Origin: Desulforhopalus singaporensis
Lineage (GTDB): Bacteria; Desulfobacterota; Desulfobulbia; Desulfobulbales; Desulfocapsaceae
Assembly (NCBI RefSeq): GCF_900104445.1
Contig: NZ_FNJI01000029.1
Location: 1 to 64,000, forward strand
DNA length: 64,000 nt
Reading direction: 5' to 3'
Under the pieces are notes generated by a model. It saw nothing but the letters and a program-made list of their open reading frames with translations, was not told where the DNA came from and did not search any database. The number at the start of each line of letters is the position of its first letter. Positions within the stretch are counted from its first letter, which is position 1. Positions 25,207 to 33,756 of this stretch are shown here, one piece after another. A program made the translations under genes and the position numbers.

Positions 25207-26715
25207 TCAGAACCCCTTTTCTACGAGTTCGACGGCACGGCGCAGGCCAAGCGATTTATTGACAGTTTCCTCAAACTCCTTTTCCGGATCGGAGTCGGCC
25301 ACAATTCCGGCACCGGCCTGGATCCAGAGGTCGTCGTCTTTCATGACAAACGTTCTGATAGTTATACAGAAATCCATATTTCCGGAAAAACCAAAATAGC
25401 CAACGGAACCGGCATACGCACCTCTTTTGTCGGGTTCGAGTTCGTCTATTATCTCCATTGCCCTGATTTTCGGGGCCCCGCTGACCGTTCCTGCCGGAAA
25501 GCACGCGGCCATGACGTCGAACTGGTCCTTTCCTTCATCTATTTCACCATGTACCCCGGACACAATATGCATCACGTGGCTGTACCTCTCTATGACGAGA
25601 AGGTCCTCAACCCAGACGCAACCGCCTTTTGCGACCCTTCCGACATCATTTCTTCCCAGGTCGACAAGCATCAGGTGCTCGGCGGTCTCTTTCGGGTCGG
25701 CCAGGAGTTCTTGCTCCAGGGCAAGATCCTCCTCCACCGTTTTTCCCCGGACCCTGGTGCCGGCGATGGGACGAAGCTCAATTCTCTCACCGTCCTTGCG
25801 GACAAGTATTTCCGGAGAGGACCCGATCTGGATGATATCTCCAAGTTTCAGGAAAAACAGATAGGGGCTGGGGTTGATATGTCGCAGCGCCCGATACAGC
25901 ACCAGAGGTGAAATATCGGTCTTGGTATGGAACCGCTGGGATAAAACAACCTGAATGATATCGCCTGCGCGGATATATTCCTTGGCCTTCTCGACCATAT
26001 CTGTAAAACGGCTTTTCTCCATATTGGAGGTAAACTGGTGCTCTTTTTCCGTTCCCCGGCCGCTTGCCAGAAACAGTTCCTCACCAACCGGCTGTTTCAG
26101 CCTTGAGACGACCTCTTCAATCTGCGCAATTGCCTCACCATAGAGTCTTTCGCCGTCATCCGTCGTCCCAGTCGTCCGCACCCAGCACACGACGGTGATC
26201 TTCTGCTTGAAGCTGTCATGCACGAGGACGATGCGTGGCACCATGAACGATGAATCGGGAAGGTCCGTGGCTGTTCTCTCGTCGGGGAGATCCTCAATAA
26301 ACCGGACAATATCATATCCTAAAAAACCCACCGCCCCTCCGCAGAATCTGGGCAACTCCTCATATTCCGCGGCACCGAGATCTTCAATCAGCTTTTTAAG
26401 AGCTTCCAGCGGATCGGACGTAAAGGTCAAACTTTCATCACCACCGTTGTGCAATTCTTCAATCGTCACCTCTTTTTCCCTGGAACAGAACGTCACCAGG
26501 GGATCAAAGCCGATAAACGAAAAACGTCCCCATTTTTCACCGCCTTCCATACTCTCGAACAGGAATGCGTGATCCCGTCCTGCGGCGACCTTTGCATAAA
26601 GAGTCAACGGGGTATCAAGGTCCGCAACTATTTCGGTACAGACCGGAACAAGCCGAGACGATTGCATATCGTTCGTAAATTTTTCGCGATCAGGAAAGTA
26701 TCTGCAAGCGACCAT
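25207..26715 (-). CDS. trpE: Anthranilate synthase component I
   Basis: This 502-aa chorismate-utilising enzyme makes anthranilate from chorismate and ammonia. The C-terminal catalytic domain contains DIIQVVLSQRFHTK, PSPYLFFLKLGD, GSSPEILVRKDG, RPIAGTRVRGKT, EHLMLVDLGRNDVGRVA and GTVSGAPKIRAMEIIDELE. The N-terminal ADLDTPLTLYAKV region carries the tryptophan feedback site of the family. It is the first gene of the operon. The 120-nt upstream leader has no obvious Trp-codon leader peptide. Confidence 0.96.
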   Translation of the reverse strand: MVACRYFPDREKFTNDMQSSRLVPVCTEIVADLDTPLTLYAKVAAGRDHAFLFESMEGGEKWGRFSFIGFDPLVTFCSREKEVTIEELHNGGDESLTFTSDPLEALKKLIEDLGAAEYEELPRFCGGAVGFLGYDIVRFIEDLPDERTATDLPDSSFMVPRIVLVHDSFKQKITVVCWVRTTGTTDDGERLYGEAIAQIEEVVSRLKQPVGEELFLASGRGTEKEHQFTSNMEKSRFTDMVEKAKEYIRAGDIIQVVLSQRFHTKTDISPLVLYRALRHINPSPYLFFLKLGDIIQIGSSPEILVRKDGERIELRPIAGTRVRGKTVEEDLALEQELLADPKETAEHLMLVDLGRNDVGRVAKGGCVWVEDLLVIERYSHVMHIVSGVHGEIDEGKDQFDVMAACFPAGTVSGAPKIRAMEIIDELEPDKRGAYAGSVGYFGFSGNMDFCITIRTFVMKDDDLWIQAGAGIVADSDPEKEFEETVNKSLGLRRAVELVEKGF

Positions 26716-26833
26716 AACTATTTATAAAGATGCTGTTGGAAGAAGTTGGTGTTAAGAGCAGAGCGTTGCAGTCTGCCCATGTATAAGTCACCATACCAGT
26801 GGAGAACGTTTTTTGTCCAGTCCTCGAAAAATC

Positions 26834-26868
26834 AAAAAAAAAGCCATGGAGTTGTTACATTCCATGGC
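26834..26868 (-). terminator. Terminator after rpsT
   Basis: On the minus strand GCCATGGA and TCCATGGC pair around a 10-nt loop and are followed by a run of nine T. An A-rich flank on the other side gives weak activity in reverse. It separates rpsT from the trp operon. Confidence 0.85.
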
Positions 26869-26937
26869 TTCTCTTTTTTTCAGTCGCTTTTCATGAGCTG
26901 AGAGCGGCTGCGAATATGATTGCAGTCAGGAGATGTA

Positions 26938-27210
26938 TTAAGCAGCACCTTCCATCGCATTTACCCGTTTTGCCAGGCGGGAAATTTTTCTGGAGGCGTT
27001 CTTCTTGTGGATGGTGCCTTTACGTGCGGTCCTGGCAATTACGATAGTTGCTTCCCTCAGGGCGTCCTTGGCCGAATCAACCGATCCGGTTTCCATTGCT
27101 TCTTCAAAGCTGCGGATAGAGGTCTTCATCCGTTTCCTGTTTATTTTGTTGCGCACCCGACGAATCTGAGCTTGACGATTCCTTTTTTCAGCGGATTTAT
27201 GATTTGCCAC
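26938..27210 (-). CDS. rpsT: 30S ribosomal protein S20
   Basis: This 90-aa, very basic helical protein binds 16S rRNA in the 30S subunit. It starts MANHKSAEKRNRQAQIRR and contains GTIHKKNASRKISRLAKRV, as in bacterial S20. The length is normal. An AGGAGGAATA-type ribosome binding site precedes the ATG. It is monocistronic, ending in the hairpin at 26834-26868. Confidence 0.97.
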   Translation of the reverse strand: MANHKSAEKRNRQAQIRRVRNKINRKRMKTSIRSFEEAMETGSVDSAKDALREATIVIARTARKGTIHKKNASRKISRLAKRVNAMEGAA

Positions 27211-27510
27211 GTAGATATTCCTCCTGAGTTTATCTATTTACTTCAATCACTTAGATGATTCTTTATGTTTACAGCCCATCCACACCGGCTATCTGAGTAG
27301 CGATTTTTCTGCGTTGGAGCCTGATTATCAATATGTCCAAACCGGAAATTTATAATTCAATATAAGGGTAAAGTCAATAGATTTAGTACAGTTCGATACG
27401 ATACTATCCTTTACTCCGATTTTTTGTTGCCCTGCAGGAGAACCGGTCCACCACCCTTCCTCCACCCTGTTGAGATACAACCCGGAAATTGGTGTTCTTC
27501 AACCGCTGCT
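27211..27510. other. Intergenic region between the U32 peptidase gene and rpsT
   Basis: No gene is seen. It should hold the rpsT promoter on the minus strand; an AT-rich block at 27340-27400 is the likeliest place, but no box pair is clear enough to name. No terminator with a T-run was seen after the U32 gene. Confidence 0.4.
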
Positions 27511-29700
27511 TCACTCAAGCCGACCCAGATAATTAAAAGTCGGCAGCTTGGAATACCTGCCGCTGTTTATCAGCCTCTCGTGGACTTCGTCCAGATCTTT
27601 CGGGGACATCCGACCGCAACAGTCGACGACGACATAGCTTATGCCGGCCGCTCTGAGTTCTTCCAGATACGGCAGCAGCGAAAAGGGTTTGTCGGGAAAA
27701 GTCTGGGTAAACCCCTCTTTTTTGCTGATAAAATATTTTTCTTTTTTCGGGCTCAGGATCTGCTGGCCGTAACTGAAATGATCGGCGCCAAGCCTTGCCG
27801 TAAAAAGGGGCGGTGCACCATAACCGTACACTCCGTAGGAACAGTTCCTGGTGAGTCTTGCACCCGCCCCGACGAGTTCTCCCAGCGCACTCCTGTCAAG
27901 CTCAATGGAGGCAACCATTGACTCGACCCCGAGCTCTCCACAGAAAACCGCCGCCTGACTGTTCATGATATTGCAGGTATAGTCGCCGAAAAGATGTACT
28001 TTTTCCCCGCCAAACAGCCCAACCTGGCTGATATTTGCCAACTGAAAACTTCTGAAACCTGATCTTATGAGCACAGCTATCTGCTTTTTCACCCGGCCAA
28101 GATCGTTTTCCATAATAACCGGAGGCAGCACCCAGCTCACCAGCCTCGAACGTTTTCCCAGACTGCTCTTGATTGCACCCACCTGGCTGAGCAGCTGTTT
28201 TTCAAAAACAAGCAGATAGCGGTTGGGGACAAACGGAAGCTTTTTCATTATGGCGTTGATAGAGTCGACTTTAAACCATATCTCAACGCCTGGTTTCTTT
28301 CTTCCCCCCTTCCTCCAGCCCCCCGGACCGACTGACCCGCCGCCGGGTTCGGTTTCCCCGGTTATGCAGACTTCTGTCGTTACCTGGTCTATTTTTTTGT
28401 ATCGCTCCTTTTCGGTTTTTCGCAGAACGTCGACAATAGATTTCCCGTCCAGCTCCCAGTCGGAAGTCCTGACGGAGGCTGCCCCGTCGGTTTTATATAC
28501 ATCGACATGACCTTGCGGCAGTGGTCTGAACCCGTCGGGAAGCTCAATGGACACCCGAGAGCCGGCGAAAGCCTTTTTCTCCTGATTCCCTCCAACAAAC
28601 AGGGTTTTCAGCCGAAAAGCAGTTCGCTCCCCGGATGGCTCCTGATGCAGCCGCAACCGGTCTCCTTGTTCCAGTTCGTCCTTCAGGATAAATCTGCAGG
28701 TATACCGCTCGCCAAACTTCTTGACATTATTAAAACGCCCCAGATGAATGCCGGTGTTGCCTGAGTGGTACGGAGTGATTGCATCAGGTGGCTGGGGAGA
28801 GAAAAAATATCCTGCAGACGTTTTCCTGCCCATCGCCCTGGCGATCAGCTTTTCGGCTTTTGCATACTCCTCTTCACGATTATCGACATTGCTGTCAAGC
28901 ATCGTCCTGTAGGCTGAAACAATATTTTTCACGTAGTGTGCCGACCGCAGCCTGCCTTCTATTTTCAAGGAACTGATACCAAGAGCCCGGAGCTGCTCAA
29001 TCGCCTTGACGGAGCACAAATCGTTCATTGAAAAGAGATAGCGCGAACTCGGTGTCCCCTTTTTCTCTCGGCTCCTCCTGCTTGCTCCGGCTACCCCGTA
29101 TCCCCGGCGGCACGGCTGTACACACCGCCCTCGGACGCTGCTTTTACCGCCCAGATAAGACGAGAACAGGCAGAGACCGGAAAACGAAAAACACATCGCC
29201 CCGTGAATGAAGACTTCAAGCTCCACCCCTTGCACCCTGGCCCTGATCGTCTCAATTTCCTTGAGTGTCAATTCCCTGGCCAGAACAACCCTGTCACACC
29301 CCATGTCGCCAAGGAAACGGACACTGTCTGAGTTGTGGGCGGTCATCAGGGTGGAACCGTGCAGCCTGAGCCGGGGAAAGTGATTTTTAACCAGCCTGAT
29401 CAAGCCAAGATCCTGAACTATCAGCGCATCCGGCTGAAGCTCGTCGATCATTGCAAGGGTGGCGACCACCTGTTCCAGCTCACGCTCAAGTATCAGGCTG
29501 TTGGCGGCGAGGTACAGTTTTTTGCCCAGACTGCGGCACTTTGCGATCATCGCCCCGATCTCTTCCATCCCCAGATCCCGGGCAAGATTCCGGGCATTGA
29601 ACCCAGGTGCCCCTACATATACCGCGTCGGCCCCGGAATCAAGTGCTACCCGGAAATTTTCAAGAGACCCCACCGGCGCCAGAAGTTCGATATCCACCAT
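27511..29700 (-). CDS. U32-family peptidase-like protein (RlhA/TrhP superfamily)
   Basis: This 729-aa protein begins IELLAPVGSLENFRVALDSG and contains GADAVYVGAPGFNARN, VFIHGAMCFSFSGLCLFSS and RGRCVQPCRR, the Cys-rich core that holds an iron-sulfur cluster in U32 proteins. A DUF3656-type middle domain and a C-terminal repeat of the U32 fold follow. Characterised relatives hydroxylate RNA bases (RlhA at 23S C2501, TrhP on tRNA) rather than cleave peptides. The length is nearer to RlhA. Its ATG overlaps the pyrR stop (TGATG), so it is the last member of a coupled nucleotide-metabolism run. Confidence 0.85.
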   Translation of the reverse strand: MVDIELLAPVGSLENFRVALDSGADAVYVGAPGFNARNLARDLGMEEIGAMIAKCRSLGKKLYLAANSLILERELEQVVATLAMIDELQPDALIVQDLGLIRLVKNHFPRLRLHGSTLMTAHNSDSVRFLGDMGCDRVVLARELTLKEIETIRARVQGVELEVFIHGAMCFSFSGLCLFSSYLGGKSSVRGRCVQPCRRGYGVAGASRRSREKKGTPSSRYLFSMNDLCSVKAIEQLRALGISSLKIEGRLRSAHYVKNIVSAYRTMLDSNVDNREEEYAKAEKLIARAMGRKTSAGYFFSPQPPDAITPYHSGNTGIHLGRFNNVKKFGERYTCRFILKDELEQGDRLRLHQEPSGERTAFRLKTLFVGGNQEKKAFAGSRVSIELPDGFRPLPQGHVDVYKTDGAASVRTSDWELDGKSIVDVLRKTEKERYKKIDQVTTEVCITGETEPGGGSVGPGGWRKGGRKKPGVEIWFKVDSINAIMKKLPFVPNRYLLVFEKQLLSQVGAIKSSLGKRSRLVSWVLPPVIMENDLGRVKKQIAVLIRSGFRSFQLANISQVGLFGGEKVHLFGDYTCNIMNSQAAVFCGELGVESMVASIELDRSALGELVGAGARLTRNCSYGVYGYGAPPLFTARLGADHFSYGQQILSPKKEKYFISKKEGFTQTFPDKPFSLLPYLEELRAAGISYVVVDCCGRMSPKDLDEVHERLINSGRYSKLPTFNYLGRLE

Positions 29701-30236
29701 CAGCTTTCTATAACCACCCTGCCACCGGACGGTCCCTGATCAAGTAACACTTTTATCCGTTCGTCAGCAAGCACCGATGTTTTCAGGCCGTTAAAGTCGG
29801 GCTGAATCGGCAATTCCCTCCCGCCCCTGTCGACCAGCGATACGAGCTGAACGGAAGTGGGCCTGCCATAATCCATTATCGCATCCATGGCCGCACGAAT
29901 AGTTCGACCGGTAAAGATGACATCGTCCACGAGCACCAGGGTGATGTTGTCCACATCAAAGGGAAGATCGGTGGTCTTCACCACCGGGTTCTGACTCACC
30001 AGGGACCAGTCGTCACGATAGAGGTTAATGTCCAAGGTGCCGAAAAGAACCTCTTTCTTCATCTGTTTTTCGATAAAGGCATGAATACGTTCGGCCACGT
30101 ACACCCCGCAGGTATGGATTCCTACAATGGCCAGGCGTTCCACTGCGTGGTTTCTCTCAAGAACCTGCAGAGAGATCCGCTGGATCGCCAGATCAACATC
30201 TTCCGCCGACATGATTACCCGTTTCTTTCCGCTCAC
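29700..30236 (-). CDS. pyrR: PyrR: pyrimidine regulator / uracil phosphoribosyltransferase
   Basis: This is a PRTase-fold protein of about 178 residues. LVLVDDVIFTGRTIRAAMDAI is the PRPP-binding loop and VERLAIVGIHTCGVYVAERI the uracil-side helix. PyrR binds pyr mRNA when UMP is high, and also makes UMP. An ATG 18 nt further upstream is in frame, but the GTG at 30236 is preferred because it forms a GTGA overlap with the purN stop, has GAGGG at a suitable distance, and gives the usual family length. No pyr operon or PyrR-binding leader lies in the window. Confidence 0.9.
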   Translation of the reverse strand: MSGKKRVIMSAEDVDLAIQRISLQVLERNHAVERLAIVGIHTCGVYVAERIHAFIEKQMKKEVLFGTLDINLYRDDWSLVSQNPVVKTTDLPFDVDNITLVLVDDVIFTGRTIRAAMDAIMDYGRPTSVQLVSLVDRGGRELPIQPDFNGLKTSVLADERIKVLLDQGPSGGRVVIES

Positions 30237-30814
30237 CGGCCTACCCTCTTCCAAAAAAATTCTATCCCTTTCTCATCTACCCGATTGATTGCTTCGGGAA
30301 ATGTTTCGCACTCAATGGCAAAGACCTTATCGGCAATGGTATCGGCGTCATCGTCATATTCGAGATCGACGCTTTTCTGCAGGATAATCGGCCCTTCATC
30401 GTAACGTTCATTGGCAAAATGAACCGTACAGCCGCTCACGGTGCAACCTTTTGCCCTGACCGCGCTGTGGACGTGATGACCGTAGAAGCCTTTGCCGCAG
30501 AAGCTTGGAATAAGCGCCGGGTGAATATTTATCACCGCTTTTTTCAAATCGTCAGGGGGGGTGTAGAGTTTCAGGTAACCGGCAAGCACTATGATATCGA
30601 CATCATAATCTTTGAGGATCCGGTTCGTTTCCGCGCTGGTTGGTGCATGAAATGCCGGATACCCGTAATTAGCCGCTTTTTCAAGACCGAGAGCTTCTTT
30701 AACATCGGAAACCACCACCTCAATGGCCGCCGCCAGCCTGCCATCTGTTATTCGTTCATGAAAATTATCCAGAGTCCGGCCGCTTCCGGACAGCAACACC
30801 GCCATTTTCAACAT
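30233..30814 (-). CDS. purN: Phosphoribosylglycinamide formyltransferase
   Basis: This 193-aa enzyme formylates GAR with 10-formyl-THF, the third step of purine synthesis. It shows MAVLLSGSGRTLDNF (phosphate loop), VVLAGYLKL-like IIVLAGYLKLYTPP, INIHPALIPSF (catalytic His and Asn) and GCTVHFANERYDEGPII (catalytic Asp). It lies 3 nt after purH and overlaps pyrR by 4 nt. Confidence 0.93.
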   Translation of the reverse strand: MLKMAVLLSGSGRTLDNFHERITDGRLAAAIEVVVSDVKEALGLEKAANYGYPAFHAPTSAETNRILKDYDVDIIVLAGYLKLYTPPDDLKKAVINIHPALIPSFCGKGFYGHHVHSAVRAKGCTVSGCTVHFANERYDEGPIILQKSVDLEYDDDADTIADKVFAIECETFPEAINRVDEKGIEFFWKRVGR

Positions 30815-30817
30815 GGT

Positions 30818-31438
30818 TTATTCTCCTGAAAAATAACTGTTTGAATCCATATCGACCTTCTCAAGCCATGCCGAAATAGCCGTGTCGTACGCTGCGGTCA
30901 GCGCGTACACCTTGCGCATCAGGTAAAACCTTGTCTTCAGTGTGGTGTTGCCGTAACGCTTCAGCTCTTCCAGGACCACGGGATAATCCGCCGGATCGAC
31001 GATCACCGTCACATCATGGAAATTTTTCGCCGCCGCACGGAGCATGGTCGGCCCGCCGATATCGATATTCTCAATCGCGTCGGCAAGAGAGCAGTCCGGA
31101 TCGGCAACGGTTTTCTCAAAGGCGTACAGGTTGACTGCGATAATGTCGATGTTTTTAATGTCCTGCTGTTCACACTGCTGCCGATGGACAGAATTCCCCC
31201 TCTGGTTGAGTATGCCCCCGTGTACCTTCGGATGAAGGGTCTTCACCCTGCCATCGAGCATCTCGGGAAATCCCGTATACTCGGAGACATCCATAACCTT
31301 CAGCCCACCATCACGAAGTTTTTTGGCGGTGCCTCCGGTGGAAAGAAGTTCAATCCCCAGGTTCGTCAGCTCAGTGGCAAAACCTTCTATTCCCGATTTA
31401 TCCGTCAAGCTTATCAGCGCTCTTTCTGCCTTTATCAT
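30818..31438 (-). CDS. purH: Stand-alone IMP cyclohydrolase (N-terminal half of PurH)
   Basis: This 206-aa protein is the MGS-like IMP cyclohydrolase domain of PurH, which closes FAICAR to IMP. Visible blocks are [59 protein letters not shown] and [16 protein letters not shown]. The AICAR transformylase half (about 300 residues) is absent: a natural stop follows a short tail, and the next gene is purN, with no frameshifted remainder. The formyl transfer must be done by another protein, perhaps a PurP-like or free transformylase elsewhere (inference). Confidence 0.92.
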   Translation of the reverse strand: MIKAERALISLTDKSGIEGFATELTNLGIELLSTGGTAKKLRDGGLKVMDVSEYTGFPEMLDGRVKTLHPKVHGGILNQRGNSVHRQQCEQQDIKNIDIIAVNLYAFEKTVADPDCSLADAIENIDIGGPTMLRAAAKNFHDVTVIVDPADYPVVLEELKRYGNTTLKTRFYLMRKVYALTAAYDTAISAWLEKVDMDSNSYFSGE

Positions 31439-31456
31439 TCCTTGCTCCTTAAAATG

Positions 31457-31858
31457 TCAATCGTCTTTTCTGGTGAAAGATTTTATTTTTCTTCTATCTC
31501 TTTTGCTCGGTTTATGCGACGGCGCAGTGAACCCTGCGTTGAACATTTTCCTTGTTTCACGCTGCTCCTCACGGTTTTTGATACTCTCCTCGGACTCCAC
31601 GTAGAGTTGCCGGGCCTCTTTTGCCGGCCGTCGGTATTGGCAAAGGCCGAGCACCGTAACATGAAATTCGGCAACCCCAACCGTTATTGTCAGGTTGTCA
31701 CCCTCGGCAACGTTTCTCGCCGCCTTAACCCTGCTGCCGTTGAGATGAACCTTTCCGCCATTGACCGCCTTGGCCGCCATTGAGCGGGTTTTAAAAAACC
31801 GTGCCGCCCACAACCATTTGTCCAGTCGCAATCCATTGTCTTCACTATTTTGGGCCAT
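31457..31858 (-). CDS. hslR: S4-domain RNA-binding protein, Hsp15-like
   Basis: This 133-aa protein has an N-terminal S4 domain (RLDKWLWAARFFKTRSMAAK, then AVNGGKVHLNGSRVKAARNV) and a basic C-terminal tail rich in Lys and Arg. Hsp15 binds 50S subunits that carry stalled nascent chains and helps recycle them. Length and layout are typical. It is the first gene of the run hslR-purH-purN-pyrR-U32, with an 18-nt gap to purH. Confidence 0.9.
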   Translation of the reverse strand: MAQNSEDNGLRLDKWLWAARFFKTRSMAAKAVNGGKVHLNGSRVKAARNVAEGDNLTITVGVAEFHVTVLGLCQYRRPAKEARQLYVESEESIKNREEQRETRKMFNAGFTAPSHKPSKRDRRKIKSFTRKDD

Positions 31859-32112
31859 ACCTTACCTGGAATCTATCCATAGATATTTTGTCAATTGGGG
31901 TAAACAGTTAGAATACACCGATTCAGGCAGAAACGCATGAAAAATTGAGAACGATAGCCTCTGCCGGAGAAAAGGAGGTTGTCGAACCTTGACAAAAAGG
32001 GTATGAAAGAAGCGATTTTAATATCGGTGCATTATTATTTGCCGGGAAAATAGTAGAGAATTACCAACCTGTTTTTCGCACAGAAAAGTTATCAAGTGAG
32101 TCAAGTAAGCCC

Positions 32113-32850
32113 ATGCATATCCGGACGGTAGGTTTAAAAGGTCTGAAAACTCCCATCAGGGTAAAAGAAAAAAACGGCGGTCTCCAGAACACCATCGCAA
32201 CAATTTCCATGCAGGCGCAATTGTGTGAAGGCAACCACGAAAACTGTGTTGCCGCTTTTACCTCGATTCTCGACGACTATCTGGGAGAATTTTCCGTTGC
32301 AAGCTTTTCGTCGATCCTGCCACGGCTGCAAAAAGATCTCCAGGCGACTAGCGTCCGGCTGGAAATGACATTTCCCTACTTCATAGACAAAAAAGCTCCG
32401 GTAAGCGACACCCATAGCCTGATGGAGTATGAGTGCACTTTTTCCGGCGGCATCGGGGACGACGACGGTTTTATCCTTTCGGTGTCCGCCCCCGTTACCA
32501 CACTTTGCCCCTGCTCCAAGGAGATCAGCTCCGGCGGTGCGCACAACCAGCGGGGGGAAGTGACCCTCAATGTCAAATTCAAGAACTTCGTCTGGGTCGA
32601 AGATCTGATCGAGATTATCGAACAATCGGCTTCCTGCGAGGTATATGCCCTGCTCAAGAGGCCTGATGAAAAATATGTCACGGAAAAGGCCTTTAACAAT
32701 CCCATGTTTGTTGAAGACGTCGTGCGCAAAGTTGCACTGCTTTCACTTGAACATCCTGATATAACATGGTTTTCAGCAGGAGTGGAAAGTTTTGAATCGA
32801 TCCACAAGCATAGCGCCTACGCCTACGTGGACAGCGACGAGGTAAGGTAG
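32113..32850 (+). CDS. folE2: GTP cyclohydrolase FolE2 (type IB)
   Basis: This 245-aa tunnelling-fold enzyme converts GTP to dihydroneopterin triphosphate for folate and related pterins. TLCPCSKEISSGGAHNQRGE carries the zinc-binding Cys of the family, and SVRLEMTFPYFIDKKAPVS is the other conserved block. Type IB enzymes replace FolE and tolerate other metals than zinc. It stands alone; the 250-nt upstream region contains a TTGACA at 31988 but no convincing -10 partner. Confidence 0.93.
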   Translation: MHIRTVGLKGLKTPIRVKEKNGGLQNTIATISMQAQLCEGNHENCVAAFTSILDDYLGEFSVASFSSILPRLQKDLQATSVRLEMTFPYFIDKKAPVSDTHSLMEYECTFSGGIGDDDGFILSVSAPVTTLCPCSKEISSGGAHNQRGEVTLNVKFKNFVWVEDLIEIIEQSASCEVYALLKRPDEKYVTEKAFNNPMFVEDVVRKVALLSLEHPDITWFSAGVESFESIHKHSAYAYVDSDEVR

Positions 32851-32888
32851 TTGCCCAAGACAACAGCGACAGGCAGCAGAGGTCGCTG

Positions 32889-33170
32889 TTACGAATTTTT
32901 AGTAGAGCCAAACCCGGCAAACTTCTTTCTGAAGGGACCGCTCTGCTTTTCGCCATCAAGCATTTTTCTCAACAGCGCCAGCTCCTTTTCGGCGCCCTGC
33001 AATTCCCTCTTGATGCGGTCTTTTTCCTGCGCAGTGCAGGTATCGTATAGTTTCCGGAGTCTGTCTACATTCTGCTGCGCCCTGTACACATCCCGGGCCA
33101 ATAAACGTATGGACATAAGATCCCTGGTTCTCAAATAGTTTTCACAACCCATGCGGCGACAGCCGACCAT
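32889..33170 (-). CDS. Conserved hypothetical protein, coiled-coil
   Basis: A 93-aa protein dominated by a helical coiled-coil (VYRAQQNVDRLRKLYD ... ELQGAEKELALLRKML). An N-terminal CENYLRTRDLMS segment may make the true start the second Met (residue 7). No family is recognised. It follows darP by 18 nt on the same strand and is probably co-transcribed with gpmI and darP. Confidence 0.6.
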   Translation of the reverse strand: MVGCRRMGCENYLRTRDLMSIRLLARDVYRAQQNVDRLRKLYDTCTAQEKDRIKRELQGAEKELALLRKMLDGEKQSGPFRKKFAGFGSTKNS

Positions 33171-33188
33171 CCCGGCTGCGCCGCACCG

Positions 33189-33737
33189 TTAATCTTCCAG
33201 CCGCCGCTCCAGCTCTTCTTTTTCGAGCACCGCTTTTATTATACGGTAAGTCTCCTTGTAAAAAGTGTGCTTACGGCTCCTTACGTACTGGTGTACGGCA
33301 CGCATGAGATCGCCCGAGACGGCCTGGCACCGCCTTGCCAGCTGGTCGGTAATTTCCCCGGGCCAGTCAAGCTCCAGGACCATATCGTGGGCAAGGCAGT
33401 CCTGCTGATGGGCGATTGCTTCGTTGACAATAGCGTCGCGCAGCCGTTCAGCCTCGTGATGGATCCGGTCCTGCTTGAGCTTTGAGCCTTTTTTCTCCGC
33501 AAGAAAATCAAGGATGGCGTCAATCGGCTCTTCCCGTATCAACTTCGCCAGGTATTTGACCTGTCTTTTGCGGGCTCCCCCCTTCACGTCCCGGCAATTT
33601 TTTATCTCTGTTTTTACCTGGTCGCCGGCAGGAAGTCTTTTCAACTCAGCATCGCTTAACAGGGCCAGCTCCGCCGCAGCCTCCTCAACTCTTTTAAACT
33701 GCCGTTTCAACTCGGATTTACTCACTCTCTCACTCAT
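33189..33737 (-). CDS. darP: Ribosome biogenesis factor DarP (YjgA family)
   Basis: This is a DUF615/DarP protein of about 182 residues that associates with the 50S subunit during assembly. It starts SERVSKSELKRQFKRVEEAA and shows AGDQVKTEIKNCRDVKGGARKR-type spacing, then RQVKYLAKLIRE and HTFYKETYRIIKAVLEKE. An in-frame Met exists 10 codons upstream, but the chosen ATG follows AGGGAAA and matches the family start. Confidence 0.85.
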   Translation of the reverse strand: MSERVSKSELKRQFKRVEEAAAELALLSDAELKRLPAGDQVKTEIKNCRDVKGGARKRQVKYLAKLIREEPIDAILDFLAEKKGSKLKQDRIHHEAERLRDAIVNEAIAHQQDCLAHDMVLELDWPGEITDQLARRCQAVSGDLMRAVHQYVRSRKHTFYKETYRIIKAVLEKEELERRLED

Positions 33738-33756
33738 ATTTTCCCTTCGTGCTAAA

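Noticed and set aside
25174-25911. 245-codon plus-strand frame opposite trpE
   Set aside because: It mirrors the trpE coding region and has no ribosome binding site or family signature.
26716-26833. Tryptophan attenuator or leader peptide before trpE
   Set aside because: Only one Trp codon is found in any short leader frame, and the nearest hairpin is the rpsT terminator.
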